From: Defluviitaleaceae bacterium
Lineage (GTDB): Bacteria > Bacillota > Clostridia > Lachnospirales > WQUN01
Assembly: GCA_009788055.1 (NCBI GenBank)
Contig: WQSG01000002.1
Coordinates: 1-64,000 of the forward strand
DNA length: 64,000 nucleotides
Reading direction: 5' to 3'
Shown here: piece by piece, positions 1-7,978 of the stretch
How the letters are laid out: each line of letters begins with the position of its first letter
Position numbering within the stretch: position 1 is the first letter of the stretch
Notes under the pieces: model-generated
Databases searched by the model: none
Told to the model about the DNA's origin: nothing
Seen by the model: the letters and a program-made list of their open reading frames with translations, nothing else
Program-made: the position numbers and the translations under genes

Positions 1-195
1 GCCACCCGTTACGCAAAACATACAAAATCTTATCTTGCCGCCGTTCAAATCGCTTGCATTTCAGGCTGGAATTAATACGCTATTGTCGACACTGCCTAGG
101 AACACCGCCCGCGTAATGTTCCGGGAAGCATTGCACTACAACTACACTGCGTTTTTGTTATTGCGCAAGCCCCAAATGTTGCTTTAGGGATGATA
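1..195. other. Window edge without a recognisable gene
   Basis: I see no convincing reading frame, RNA gene or repeat here. It lies downstream of the brnTA pair, which reads leftwards. Confidence 0.5.
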
Positions 196-450
196 TCACA
201 ACTGCACTGCGTAGGTATCCAGTACGTTGCTTATCATGGTTTGGTAGCGGTTGCCGTCTTTTTGCGCCGCGCCTTTGAACTTTTCGATTGTTTCAACGGA
301 AAGATAAATGCTTATTTGTTTTTTCGTCCGCCTTGCGGCAAATTCGGCGACGCCCTGCGGAGTAATCGGGAAATTTGGAACTATAACGCCGCGCTCAAGA
401 CTTTCGGTTATATCTTCCGGGGCGTCTGTATATTCAATTGCGTCCTTCAT
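196..450 (-). CDS. brnA: BrnA-type antitoxin
   Basis: An 84-residue protein that would bind and neutralise the BrnT ribonuclease and repress the operon through its C-terminal ribbon-helix-helix fold. The C-terminal half (KKQISIYLSVETIEKFKG, then a 'YQTMISNVLDTYA' helix) has the BrnA pattern of a beta strand followed by two helices. The start at 450 is chosen because a GGAGG site lies 7-8 nt upstream; a longer in-frame start at 486 has no such site. The gene overlaps the 3' end of brnT by 17 nt, so toxin and antitoxin are translationally coupled, toxin first, as is usual for brnTA. Confidence 0.85.
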   Translation of the reverse strand: MKDAIEYTDAPEDITESLERGVIVPNFPITPQGVAEFAARRTKKQISIYLSVETIEKFKGAAQKDGNRYQTMISNVLDTYAVQL

Positions 451-700
451 ATTGCTTCCTCCCTTGTCGCCAATATCCCGCGCCAATAATTCGTATGTGG
501 TCGGCTCTTGCGGTAAAACGCACGGTTAGTATTTCGCCGTCAACTTTGCCAACACAAAAGAAACGGTCTTCTTCTTGCGAATGCATCTCGTCAAATACGG
601 TTATACGGTTGGGGTCGTCAAAGACACGCCTCGCATACTCAAACGAAACTCCGTGCTTCAAAATATTCAGTTGATTTTTATTCTCATCCCACTCAAACAT
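434..700 (-). CDS. brnT: BrnT-type ribonuclease toxin
   Basis: An 88-residue protein with the BrnT signature at its N-terminus (F-x-WDENK, then N-x-x-KHGVSFEYA and VFDDP) and the closing strand 'RIIGAGYW'. The family folds like RelE and cleaves RNA, giving reversible growth arrest when free of BrnA. Length is normal for the family. It is the first gene of a two-gene leftward operon. The pair sits beside phage-like tail genes, so a role in stabilising or defending a mobile region is plausible but inferred. Confidence 0.87.
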   Translation of the reverse strand: MFEWDENKNQLNILKHGVSFEYARRVFDDPNRITVFDEMHSQEEDRFFCVGKVDGEILTVRFTARADHIRIIGAGYWRQGRKQYEGRN

Positions 701-791
701 ATATATGTATTATATGTGTAGTTGCGTACTTGTCAACGACCTCCGCCCCACGCGGAGGTTTTTTAATACAGAAATCAGAAAGGGTGACAAC

Positions 792-2327
792 ATGGACATT
801 AACAGCATGACCCCCGCAACCGGGCGGCGGGTTGCAGAAAACGGCGCGGTGACAAATATCGCGGATAAGTTTGCGAAAACGCTGGGCGTTCCGCCCGTGG
901 CGAACATCACGCAAGACCCAAACGCGCTTGCGGCACGAAGCGGGCGGATAATTTCCGAAAGCGGAGATATTTACAATGAAGTGGAAATTGCGGACAAACT
1001 CTTGGCATTGCTTGAAGCAATACTTGGCGGCGGTGGAAGCGGTGGAATAACCCTGCACAACCTGTTGGACAATCTGGGCTTTGCCCAAAGCGGGCATACG
1101 GGTTTTGCGAGTGCGGAAGCATTAACGGAAGCGATACTTGCAGAAGCTACGGCGCGGCATGAGGAAATCACAACGGCGGTGAACACGGAAGCGCAAAATC
1201 GCCTACTGGAAGACCAAGAGTTAAACGCCGCGATTAACGAAACAAACCGAGTAGTAGGAACGATTCACACATCAAAATCAGACGCGCCGCTGTCTACAAT
1301 GATTGACGGCTACACGAACGTTTACTTCACCGACCTTGCAAACCAAACCGCAGAAAATTTTTCAACCGGGCAATCATTTGTGCGGGATGAAGCGGGGACG
1401 CTTGCGGTAGTCGTGGAGGTTCGCGCCAACGTGGGCGTCACCGTGCGCACGATTACCACGGCGGGCAGTGGCAGTGCGCCGCCCATCCTTGATATGGCGG
1501 CAGAAACCAATCTAAATACGCTTACCACTACGGCAACATACATCATACAATCGTCTGATTTCAACACGCTTATAAACAGACCGCCGCTAATATCACAACC
1601 GTTTGGTGTGTTTGTTGTATCGGGTGGGGTGACGGATGGTGGGTCTGTTATCGTGCAAACATACATTGCGCATAGTGCGTCACGCGAAGAGATTAATGTG
1701 TTGTGGCAACGTGTCGGCAGTGCAGACGGGCAGTTTGGCGAATGGCGGGCGCAAGGATTTGTAAACACGGAGCTTCCAAGCGGAACAGACCTTAACGACG
1801 TAAGACTGCCGGGCAGTTACAATTATTCCACAACCGGGCAGGCGAGCGATTCCAATTTTCCTGAAGGATGGAACGGGCAGGGTACGCTGTTAGTTGTCGG
1901 CGGCTTTCGCGATGGCGGCGCATTTCGGCTGGTATCACAAACGATTGTGTCAACCGCGAACAGCAACAAACACGGCGTATCATGGACGCGAACATTCAAC
2001 GGAAGCGCATGGACACCGTGGGTGCAGGCGGGCTTCGCCGCCATTTCCACACTCGGTTTTAACTTGGACGCCTTTACATCTGAGGGAAACTATGTGTATT
2101 CGTCTGCAACGGGCGACGGCGGGCCCGCTATGATGTCCGGACAAGGTTCGCTAACGGTTTCGGGCGGGCAATTGCTTGGCGGCTCGCGCTTGATTACGCA
2201 AACAATCACGGCGGGAAACAACAGCAACAACCCCGGCCTTACTTGGACGCGAACATGGAACAATTTTTCATGGACGCCGTGGCGATTGCTTGCGTTTGGC
2301 GACGCCATTCTTATCCAAACAATGTAA
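792..2327 (+). CDS. Phage-like tail fibre protein with three pyocin-knob repeats
   Basis: A 511-residue protein, started at 792 because 'AAAGGGTGAC' lies just upstream; the open frame extends further 5' but without a ribosome binding site. An alpha-helical N-terminal third (about residues 1-170) is followed by three related beta units of about 80 residues. Each opens with a 'DLNDVRLPGSYNY'-like strand and ends with an aromatic 'SWTPWVQ/R' motif, the pattern of pyocin-knob domains found in tail fibres of phages and phage-tail-like particles. Such domains trimerise and contribute to host-surface binding. It lacks the usual baseplate neighbours, so it may be a remnant or a recombinational tail cassette. 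The same frame continues past its stop codon into an amidase fragment. Confidence 0.75.
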   Translation: MDINSMTPATGRRVAENGAVTNIADKFAKTLGVPPVANITQDPNALAARSGRIISESGDIYNEVEIADKLLALLEAILGGGGSGGITLHNLLDNLGFAQSGHTGFASAEALTEAILAEATARHEEITTAVNTEAQNRLLEDQELNAAINETNRVVGTIHTSKSDAPLSTMIDGYTNVYFTDLANQTAENFSTGQSFVRDEAGTLAVVVEVRANVGVTVRTITTAGSGSAPPILDMAAETNLNTLTTTATYIIQSSDFNTLINRPPLISQPFGVFVVSGGVTDGGSVIVQTYIAHSASREEINVLWQRVGSADGQFGEWRAQGFVNTELPSGTDLNDVRLPGSYNYSTTGQASDSNFPEGWNGQGTLLVVGGFRDGGAFRLVSQTIVSTANSNKHGVSWTRTFNGSAWTPWVQAGFAAISTLGFNLDAFTSEGNYVYSSATGDGGPAMMSGQGSLTVSGGQLLGGSRLITQTITAGNNSNNPGLTWTRTWNNFSWTPWRLLAFGDAILIQTM

Positions 2328-2915
2328 CTTGTTGACGACAATTGGGTAGAAAAACCCGTTGACCTAAACGCGCCGCCGTTTTTGCAGGGCGGCACGTACA
2401 TTATGACAGGCGCAAATGCGTCTACATTAAATATGGACGAATTCATCAAGGCAACAGGCCTGCGCGACCGTGGCGTTAAAATGGACAGCCAATCACAGCA
2501 CAGCGGCGGGCTTTCTGTTCTGCGACGCACCTCAATGCCCGCCGTGCTGGTGGAACTTGCATTCATCACCGCCAACCCAAACGCACACCAAGACGTACCC
2601 ATGCTACGCGACAGACGCCCGCTTATGGCGGAAGCATTGGCAAACGGGGTATTCAAATTCTTTGGTATACAGCCACAAAAATCGAAGGAGGTAATTGAAA
2701 TGGTTTACAGAACAATTCAAGAAATGCCCAGTTGGGCGCAAGCCGAAATGCAACAGCTTGTTGATATGCGAGTCCTATCAGGCCGCACCCCCGACAACCT
2801 AGACATAGACGAAAACATGATGCGCATTCTTCTTGTCGTGCATCGGATGTTCGACCGCGCCGGGTTGCTGGATGCCGTCGCGGAGAATATGCCCACTCCG
2901 GCAAGCACCACATAA
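2328..2915 (+). pseudogene. N-acetylmuramoyl-L-alanine amidase (Amidase_3) C-terminal fragment
   Basis: About 195 codons remain open directly after the TAA of the tail-fibre gene and in the same frame. The first residues ('VDLNAPPFLQGGTYI') resemble a copper-amine-oxidase-like stalk repeat. The next part ('ATGLRDRGVK', 'SVLRRTSMPAVLVELAFIT') is the C-terminal end of a zinc amidase of the Amidase_3 family, including the catalytic Glu in 'LVELAF'. The N-terminal part with the zinc ligands is missing. The remaining tail is a helical 'MPSWAQAEMQQLVDM' segment seen in phage lysins. No ribosome binding site is visible at the internal TTG (2382) or ATG (2403). I read it as the 3' remnant of a lysin gene after deletion. 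Confidence 0.6.
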
Positions 2916-2941
2916 ACCACGACACCACAACGCAATCCCAT

Positions 2942-2979
2942 AAGCCTTTTCGGAATCACAAACCGAAAAGGCTTTTTTT
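2942..2979 (+). terminator. Rho-independent terminator
   Basis: A 12-bp stem (AAGCCTTTTCGG with CCGAAAAGGCTT) with a 9-nt loop is followed by a run of T. It closes the tail-fibre/amidase transcription unit. Confidence 0.88.
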
Positions 2980-2996
2980 ATTTTCAGGTATTTTTT

Positions 2997-3032
2997 GACT
3001 GATTTTTGACTGGATGACTGATTTTTGACTGG
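2997..3032. repeat. Two-unit tandem repeat between phage remnant and tRNA-Thr
   Basis: GACTGATTTTTGACTGG occurs at 2997-3013 and again at 3016-3032. Two copies in the gap between a phage remnant and a tRNA could be recombinase or excisionase arm sites, but that is only a guess. Confidence 0.5.
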
Positions 3033-3081
3033 GTAAAATTAGTCATTCTTGCCCTTTTTGAACGCGCACAGCCCAAAACAA

Positions 3082-3114
3082 AAACCGCCTAAACATCCCG
3101 TGTTTAAGCGGTTT
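3082..3114 (-). terminator. Terminator of tRNA-Thr
   Basis: On the minus strand an AACCGC-type stem with a TAAACA extension closes over a short loop and runs into T-rich sequence, just after the tRNA. Confidence 0.75.
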
Positions 3115-3122
3115 CATTCAAG

Positions 3123-3195
3123 AGCTAACGGGGGGACTCAAACCCCCGACCTATTGATTACGAATCAATTGCTCTATCACCTGAGCTACGTTAGC
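3123..3195 (-). tRNA. tRNA-Thr (anticodon CGT)
   Basis: The cloverleaf is complete: a 7-bp acceptor stem (GCTAACG/CGTTAGC), a D arm with GAGC, an anticodon stem ATTGA/TCAAT around the loop TTCGTAA giving anticodon CGT, and a T arm GGGGG/CCCCC. CCA is not encoded. The 3' end faces the phage-like remnant to its left. Confidence 0.95.
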
Positions 3196-3225
3196 GCGAA
3201 TTTGCGAAGTACAAATCCGTATGAA

Positions 3226-3253
3226 ATTATATAATAATCAAGGGCTTTGTCAA
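3226..3253 (-). promoter_or_regulatory. Sigma-70 promoter of tRNA-Thr
   Basis: On the minus strand TTGACA (3253-3248) and TATAAT (3231-3226) are perfect consensus boxes separated by 16 nt, placing transcription start about 24 nt before the tRNA. Confidence 0.85.
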
Positions 3254-3315
3254 TCTTTTTTTGCACGGGAAATATATTTCGTGATATAATTTGTGCATTC
3301 AAAAAATATGATACT

Positions 3316-3477
3316 AGACCTCTTCCGAAACCTATCAACGCCATCTTTGCGGTCAATTTTCCGCAATCCTGCGTCGGTTGCTCCTAGCGAACGCTCCACG
3401 TTCGCGTTGTCGCCACCTCCTTGTCTTGCGAAAAATTGCCTCGCAGATTCGGCATTGCTATGTTTCGGAAGAGGTCT
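3316..3477. repeat. Palindrome-ended intergenic repeat, long copy (family A)
   Basis: A 162-bp non-coding element with perfect 16-bp terminal inverted repeats (AGACCTCTTCCGAAAC at the left, its complement at the right). The interior contains GCGGTCAAT, CTTGCGAAAAATTGCC and TTCGGCATT, which recur in the shorter copy at 40244-40340. It lies between the tRNA-Thr promoter and the CofE-like gene and ends only a few bases before that gene's ribosome binding site. No transposase is present; it behaves like a MITE or a structured RNA element. Confidence 0.7.
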
Positions 3478-3495
3478 TAATAAGGAGAGTTCGTT

Positions 3496-4668
3496 ATGCG
3501 TTTAACAGGTACGGTTGCTGCGGGAATTAGATTGCCGATAATCAGCGCGGGTGATGACTTGGTTGATATTGTTACAGAAAATGTTTTGAGGGTAATTGAC
3601 GCAGAGGGCAAAAAGCTTGCGGGAAGCGATATTATTGCCGTGACGGAAGCAATTGTTGCCAAGGCGGAAGGGAATTTTGCAAAGATTTCGGATATCGCAA
3701 GTGATGTTAGGGCAAAATTTGGCGGGACGGAAATTGGACTGGTTTACCCGATTTTGTCGCGCAATCGTTTTTTGAACATATTAAAAGGGGTTGCGATGGG
3801 TGCGGAGAAGGTTCATATTTTGCTTAGTTATCCGCACGATGAAGTTGGAAATCCAATCATGGATATAGATTTGATGGACGAAGTTGCGGACAAGCTTGCG
3901 GGCAAAATTGTTACCGCAAAAGAATTTCAGGAAGTGGCGGGGAAATATCTGCACACTTTCACGGGCATGGATTATGTGGGACTTTATGAGAGTGTGAGTC
4001 CCAACATACAGATATATTTTTCAAACGACCCGCGAGATATTTTGAAGTATACGAAAAACGTCTTGGTTGCGGAAATTCACAACCGTAACAGAACACGCGA
4101 AAGGCTGTTAAAAGCGGGGGCGGAAAAGGTTTTCACCCTGTCGGATATTTTAAGCGAAAGCGTAAACGGTAGCGGATTTAATTCCAAATACGGCATACTT
4201 GGCTCGAATCTTTCCACCGAAGAGACGCTAAAGCTTTTTCCAAATAAATCGCAAGAATTTGTGACGGCGGTGCAAGCCCGCTTTAAAGAGAAAACGGGCG
4301 TTTCGCCGGAAGTAATGGTTTACGGAGACGGTGCGTTTAAAGACCCCGTTTGCGGCATTTGGGAACTTGCAGACCCCGTTGTTTCGCCCGGATACACAGA
4401 ACGGTTGGGGCAACAGCCACACGAAATAAAAATAAAATTGGTTGCGGACACAGTTTTCGGCGAGCTTAAAGGCGACGAAAAACGCGAAGCCGTAACCAAA
4501 ATGATAAAGGAAAAAAAGGTCGGCCCGGATTCCTACCGCGAAGGCACGACCCCCCGCGTATACGCAGATTTAGTAGGCAGCCTGTGCGACCTAATGGGCG
4601 GCAGTGGCGACAAAGGTACACCCGTTATCTTAGTGCGCGGATACTTCGACGATTACTCTGTGGAATAA
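3496..4668 (+). CDS. CofE-like F420-0:gamma-glutamyl ligase family protein
   Basis: A 390-residue protein of the coenzyme F420-0:L-glutamate ligase superfamily. In F420 makers this enzyme adds glutamates to F420-0 with GTP. The N-terminus ('VAAGIRLPIISAGDDLVDI') and the acidic metal- and nucleotide-binding segments ('GSDIIAVTEAIVAKAEGN', 'VYGDGAFKDP', 'VADTVFGELKGD') fit the long clostridial version, which occurs in organisms with no other F420 genes. No other F420 gene is visible here, so the real substrate is unknown; another gamma-glutamyl ligation is a reasonable guess. An AAGGAGA site precedes the ATG. It may be co-transcribed with the next two genes. Confidence 0.8.
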   Translation: MRLTGTVAAGIRLPIISAGDDLVDIVTENVLRVIDAEGKKLAGSDIIAVTEAIVAKAEGNFAKISDIASDVRAKFGGTEIGLVYPILSRNRFLNILKGVAMGAEKVHILLSYPHDEVGNPIMDIDLMDEVADKLAGKIVTAKEFQEVAGKYLHTFTGMDYVGLYESVSPNIQIYFSNDPRDILKYTKNVLVAEIHNRNRTRERLLKAGAEKVFTLSDILSESVNGSGFNSKYGILGSNLSTEETLKLFPNKSQEFVTAVQARFKEKTGVSPEVMVYGDGAFKDPVCGIWELADPVVSPGYTERLGQQPHEIKIKLVADTVFGELKGDEKREAVTKMIKEKKVGPDSYREGTTPRVYADLVGSLCDLMGGSGDKGTPVILVRGYFDDYSVE

Positions 4669-4735
4669 AAAAACAAGAGACAATTTGCATAAACCCTCAA
4701 GCGGGTGTTATAATCCGTTTGGGGGTTGATTTTTA

Positions 4736-5989
4736 ATGAGTTTTCAAGAAGATTTTTTAAAAAAGCCGTACCGTGTTCACTCTCTTCTATTCGTGTTGTT
4801 TATAATCGCGGGTTTTTTTTATGCCCCTCCGATGGTGATTTTTGAAGGACTTTTTGAAATATTTACGGGTGTTGATATTTTAATTTCAGATTATATTTAC
4901 ACCGGCGGCTTTGGTGCGGCATTGGTTAATGTCGGGCTTACGGGGCTGTTGGTTGCGGGCGCGCTGGTTCATGCAAAGCACGAGCCTGTAGGGCTTACCA
5001 TGGGGACTTTTGGGCTTACCATGGGCTTGGCTTTTTTCGGCAAAAACCCGATTAATATGCTGCCAATTCTTGTTGGCGGCTTTTTGTATTCAAAATATGC
5101 GCAGTTGCCAAATGCAAAATGTGTTTTGCGGGCGGTGCTTGCGACCTGTCTTGCGCCTGCGGTTACGCTGGTTGCATACGCCACCGACTTGCCCGTTGCC
5201 GTTAGCGTGATAATCGGCGCGGTGATTGGTTTGCTAATCGGCTTCTTGATTAACCCGCTTGCAATTCATATGGCGGCGGCGCACAAGGGCTACAACTTGT
5301 ACAATGTTGGATGGACGGCAGGAATTATCGCAATGGGCGTTTTTTCGCTGTTCACCCTTTTTGGCGTGGATTACGAGTTGAAAGAAAACTGGAGCTATGG
5401 TTACACACCTCATTTAACAATTCTTCTTGCGGCGGTTTCGCTCTACTTTATTTTGTGTGGCGCGCTTACCAAAATTGAGAAAGTTCCGTTTTGGGATTTC
5501 TTCAAGTTCCACAAATTTGACCTTGATTATTTCGTGCTGTTCAAAGAAAAATCATACATACACATGGGGATACTGGGGATTGCGTGCCTTCTGTTTATGC
5601 TTGCCGTGGGCGGCGAATACAACGGGCCAGTGATTGGCGTTATCATTTCCGTTGTTGGGTTTGGCGCGTTCGGAAAGGCCTTGTTCTCCTCCGCGCCCAT
5701 CATCGCGGGCGCAATGCTTGCCGCCGTTGTCAGCCACTTTCTCACGGGCATGGACGTAACAGGCTCAGGCGTTCTTGTTGCCGCGTTCTTCTCCACCTGC
5801 CTTGCGCCAATGGCAAAGCGGTTCGGTTTTGGCTGGGGCGTTGCCGCCGGATTTTTGCATCTTAGTTTTGCCACAAACATTGCCCCTTTCCACGGCGGCC
5901 TAAACCTTTACAACAACGGGTTTGCAGGCGGGCTTACCGCTCTCATCCTTGTCCCGATTATCCTTTTTTTACGGCGAGAGGAAGAATAA
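4736..5989 (+). CDS. DUF1576 polytopic membrane protein
   Basis: A 417-residue very hydrophobic protein with about ten to twelve membrane segments and two similar halves, each carrying 'N-x-YNVGW/LYNNGFAGG'-type loops and GG-rich helices. This matches DUF1576, a family of unknown function common in clostridia. The internal duplication and Gly-rich helix ends suggest a transporter or channel; no substrate can be assigned. The gene ends 2 nt before the cotH start, so the two are probably translationally coupled. Confidence 0.82.
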   Translation: MSFQEDFLKKPYRVHSLLFVLFIIAGFFYAPPMVIFEGLFEIFTGVDILISDYIYTGGFGAALVNVGLTGLLVAGALVHAKHEPVGLTMGTFGLTMGLAFFGKNPINMLPILVGGFLYSKYAQLPNAKCVLRAVLATCLAPAVTLVAYATDLPVAVSVIIGAVIGLLIGFLINPLAIHMAAAHKGYNLYNVGWTAGIIAMGVFSLFTLFGVDYELKENWSYGYTPHLTILLAAVSLYFILCGALTKIEKVPFWDFFKFHKFDLDYFVLFKEKSYIHMGILGIACLLFMLAVGGEYNGPVIGVIISVVGFGAFGKALFSSAPIIAGAMLAAVVSHFLTGMDVTGSGVLVAAFFSTCLAPMAKRFGFGWGVAAGFLHLSFATNIAPFHGGLNLYNNGFAGGLTALILVPIILFLRREEE

Positions 5990-5991
5990 AC

Positions 5992-7788
5992 ATGAAAACA
6001 GACCGTCGGAGTTTTTATATTGCGGCGGGTGTCGCGCTTGCGTTTTTCACTTTTGTTTTGGGGCATCAACTTGGTTGGCGACAAGCGACGGCAAGATATG
6101 ACATACAACACGGCACGGAAGTAAGAATCTTTACGCCGCCGCTTGAGATACTTTTTTCTCAAGCGGCGGGTTTTTATGCGGAGTCTTTTTATTTGGGGCT
6201 GTACGCGAAGGAGGGCGCGGAAATATTTTTCACGCTGGACGGCTCTGCGCCCAATGCGTATTCCGAACGGTTTGCGGGGCAAATTTTTGTTGAAGCAACG
6301 GAGCAGGTGCGCGTTTTTAATATCAGCGCGGTTGCGAAATACGGCGATGAAATTTCGGAAACGGTTACGCAAAACTTTGTGGTTGGTAGAGATGTTCGCA
6401 CACGGTTTTGCGAAAACACATTGATTTTCGCGCTTAACTCCTGCCCGCACGGGCTGTTCGACCACTACGACGGCATTTTTGTTCCGGGGATTGACCGCGA
6501 AATTTTCCGCCAAGAATACTACGAAGAACACGGCAGAATGCCGCGCCCGAGCCACGGAGGGTATGGCGAAGCCCCGGACTCGCCCGCGAATTTTAACAGG
6601 CGCGGGAGGGAGTCCGAAAGGGCGGTTCATGTGCAGGTTTTCGACAGCGCGGGAGAACTTCATGTTTCGCAAAGGGCGGGACTGCGTGTGCGCGGCGGGT
6701 TTTCCCGCGCAATTGAACCGCAAAAAAGCATAGAGCTTTTCGCCCGTGCGTCCTACGGCGACAGAAGCGACTTTCCGTTTGCGTTTTTCCCCGACGAATT
6801 CTCCGCAGACGGGCGGCTCATAGACAGCTATCGGCGCGTTCGCTTGCGCAACGGCGGCACAGACAGGCTTGCGGGTTTTATCCGCGACGAGCTTAGTCAA
6901 TCGCTGTTTCGTCAAGCGGGGCATACCACAACGCAAACGCACAGGCCTGCCGCGATTTTTTTAAACGGCGAATATTACGGCGTTGCGTGGCTGAAAACGC
7001 CGCGCACCACAAATCATTTGTCGCAGATTTTTGGCGGCGATGAGAATAATTTTGAAATTGTGGCGGGTGGAGACAGGCGATTTATTTCAAGCTGGTGGAC
7101 GGGCGAAGACCGCTCTACGGCAGACCTTTACGAAATCAGCGAGCTTGTACGATACGGTTTGGCGGGCGAAAACGGCGACTCCATTCTGGAGGAATTCCGC
7201 CGCCGCATAGACGTGGACGCGTTAATCCGATACTACGCCATGCAAATTTTCATAAACAATTACGACTGGCCAAACCACAACATAGAGATGTGGCGTTATT
7301 TCCCGACAGAAGAAGAACAAGCCGACCAAACCCTGCACCCATACCTGCGCGACGGCAGATGGCGTGTTTTCACACATGACCTTGAAGCGGGCTGGGCAAT
7401 CTGGGACGACTACGGTCGTATGCAAAACGAAGATACCCTCCGCGATATTCTCACGGGCGAAAATCATCACCGCTGGAACAGCAATTACAGTTCGGCTTTC
7501 CTGTACGCATTTGTTAGCCACGCCGAAACACGCACACAACTTGCAAATGCGTTTGAAGAACTAATTGACGGCGCGTTTTCCCCGCAAAACATAATAACCA
7601 CGCTGGACGCTTTAATCGCCCAAATAGAAAACGAACACAACTACGCAATGCTAAGCGGAATTTTCAACCCGCAAAACGAGTGGTGGCCTTCGCCCGAAAG
7701 CATGGCGTACAGCCGCGACGCCATCCGCCGCTTCGCACACGCCCGCCCATATGTAATTCAAAATTCGATAGACTACTTGCTAAACTAA
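5992..7788 (+). CDS. CotH kinase family protein with chitobiase-like domain
   Basis: A 598-residue protein with an N-terminal membrane anchor (about residues 8-22). A small beta domain follows ('GAEIFFTLDGSAPNAYSERF', about residues 75-135) resembling the chitobiase/hexosaminidase C-terminal module. The rest is CotH: 'LRVRGGFSRAIEPQKS', 'LRNGGTDRL', 'LNGEYYGVAWLKT', 'IFINNYDWPNHNIEMW', 'RVFTHDLEAGW'. CotH proteins are atypical protein kinases that phosphorylate spore coat proteins. The DLEAGW region is a plausible metal-binding motif by family comparison. The predicted location is outside the membrane, so surface or spore-coat assembly is the likely role. Confidence 0.85.
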   Translation: MKTDRRSFYIAAGVALAFFTFVLGHQLGWRQATARYDIQHGTEVRIFTPPLEILFSQAAGFYAESFYLGLYAKEGAEIFFTLDGSAPNAYSERFAGQIFVEATEQVRVFNISAVAKYGDEISETVTQNFVVGRDVRTRFCENTLIFALNSCPHGLFDHYDGIFVPGIDREIFRQEYYEEHGRMPRPSHGGYGEAPDSPANFNRRGRESERAVHVQVFDSAGELHVSQRAGLRVRGGFSRAIEPQKSIELFARASYGDRSDFPFAFFPDEFSADGRLIDSYRRVRLRNGGTDRLAGFIRDELSQSLFRQAGHTTTQTHRPAAIFLNGEYYGVAWLKTPRTTNHLSQIFGGDENNFEIVAGGDRRFISSWWTGEDRSTADLYEISELVRYGLAGENGDSILEEFRRRIDVDALIRYYAMQIFINNYDWPNHNIEMWRYFPTEEEQADQTLHPYLRDGRWRVFTHDLEAGWAIWDDYGRMQNEDTLRDILTGENHHRWNSNYSSAFLYAFVSHAETRTQLANAFEELIDGAFSPQNIITTLDALIAQIENEHNYAMLSGIFNPQNEWWPSPESMAYSRDAIRRFAHARPYVIQNSIDYLLN

Positions 7789-7978
7789 GACCTTGGGGCT
7801 CTGCCCCAAACCCCGCAAGCCTTTAAAAAGGCTTGACCCAAACTTTGACATGGACTAGCGATAAACGATTATCGTAATCAAAAACCGCGCGAATTGCGCG
7901 GTTTTTAGTTAAAGTTTTTGTTCAAACTTTTTTCAAAAAGTTTGCGGGGTTCGGGGCAGAGCCCCGAGGGTCTAGGTC
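7789..7978. repeat. Intergenic hairpin cluster with bidirectional terminator (family C)
   Basis: The 190 bp between the convergent cotH and uppS genes are built of hairpins. GGGGCTCTGCCCC lies at the left, AAAACCGCGC/GCGCGGTTTTT at 7881-7906, an AAACTTTTTTCAAAAAGTTT stem at about 7923-7943, and GGGGCAGAGCCCC at the right, complementary to the left one. The central stem with A and T runs on both sides can end transcription from either direction. Similar modules recur at 21291-21385, 41270-41364, 42055-42235 and 50305-50355. Confidence 0.7.

Noticed and set aside
2997..3032. Possible CRISPR-like repeat
   Set aside because: Only two units, no spacers of regular length and no cas genes in the window.
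3316..3477. An insertion sequence
   Set aside because: Terminal inverted repeats are present but no transposase frame or clear target duplication; kept as a non-coding repeat.
5908..6942. A 344-codon open frame on the minus strand opposite cotH
   Set aside because: Arginine-rich, low-complexity translation with no motif or ribosome binding site; it mirrors the codon bias of cotH, which has clear domains.
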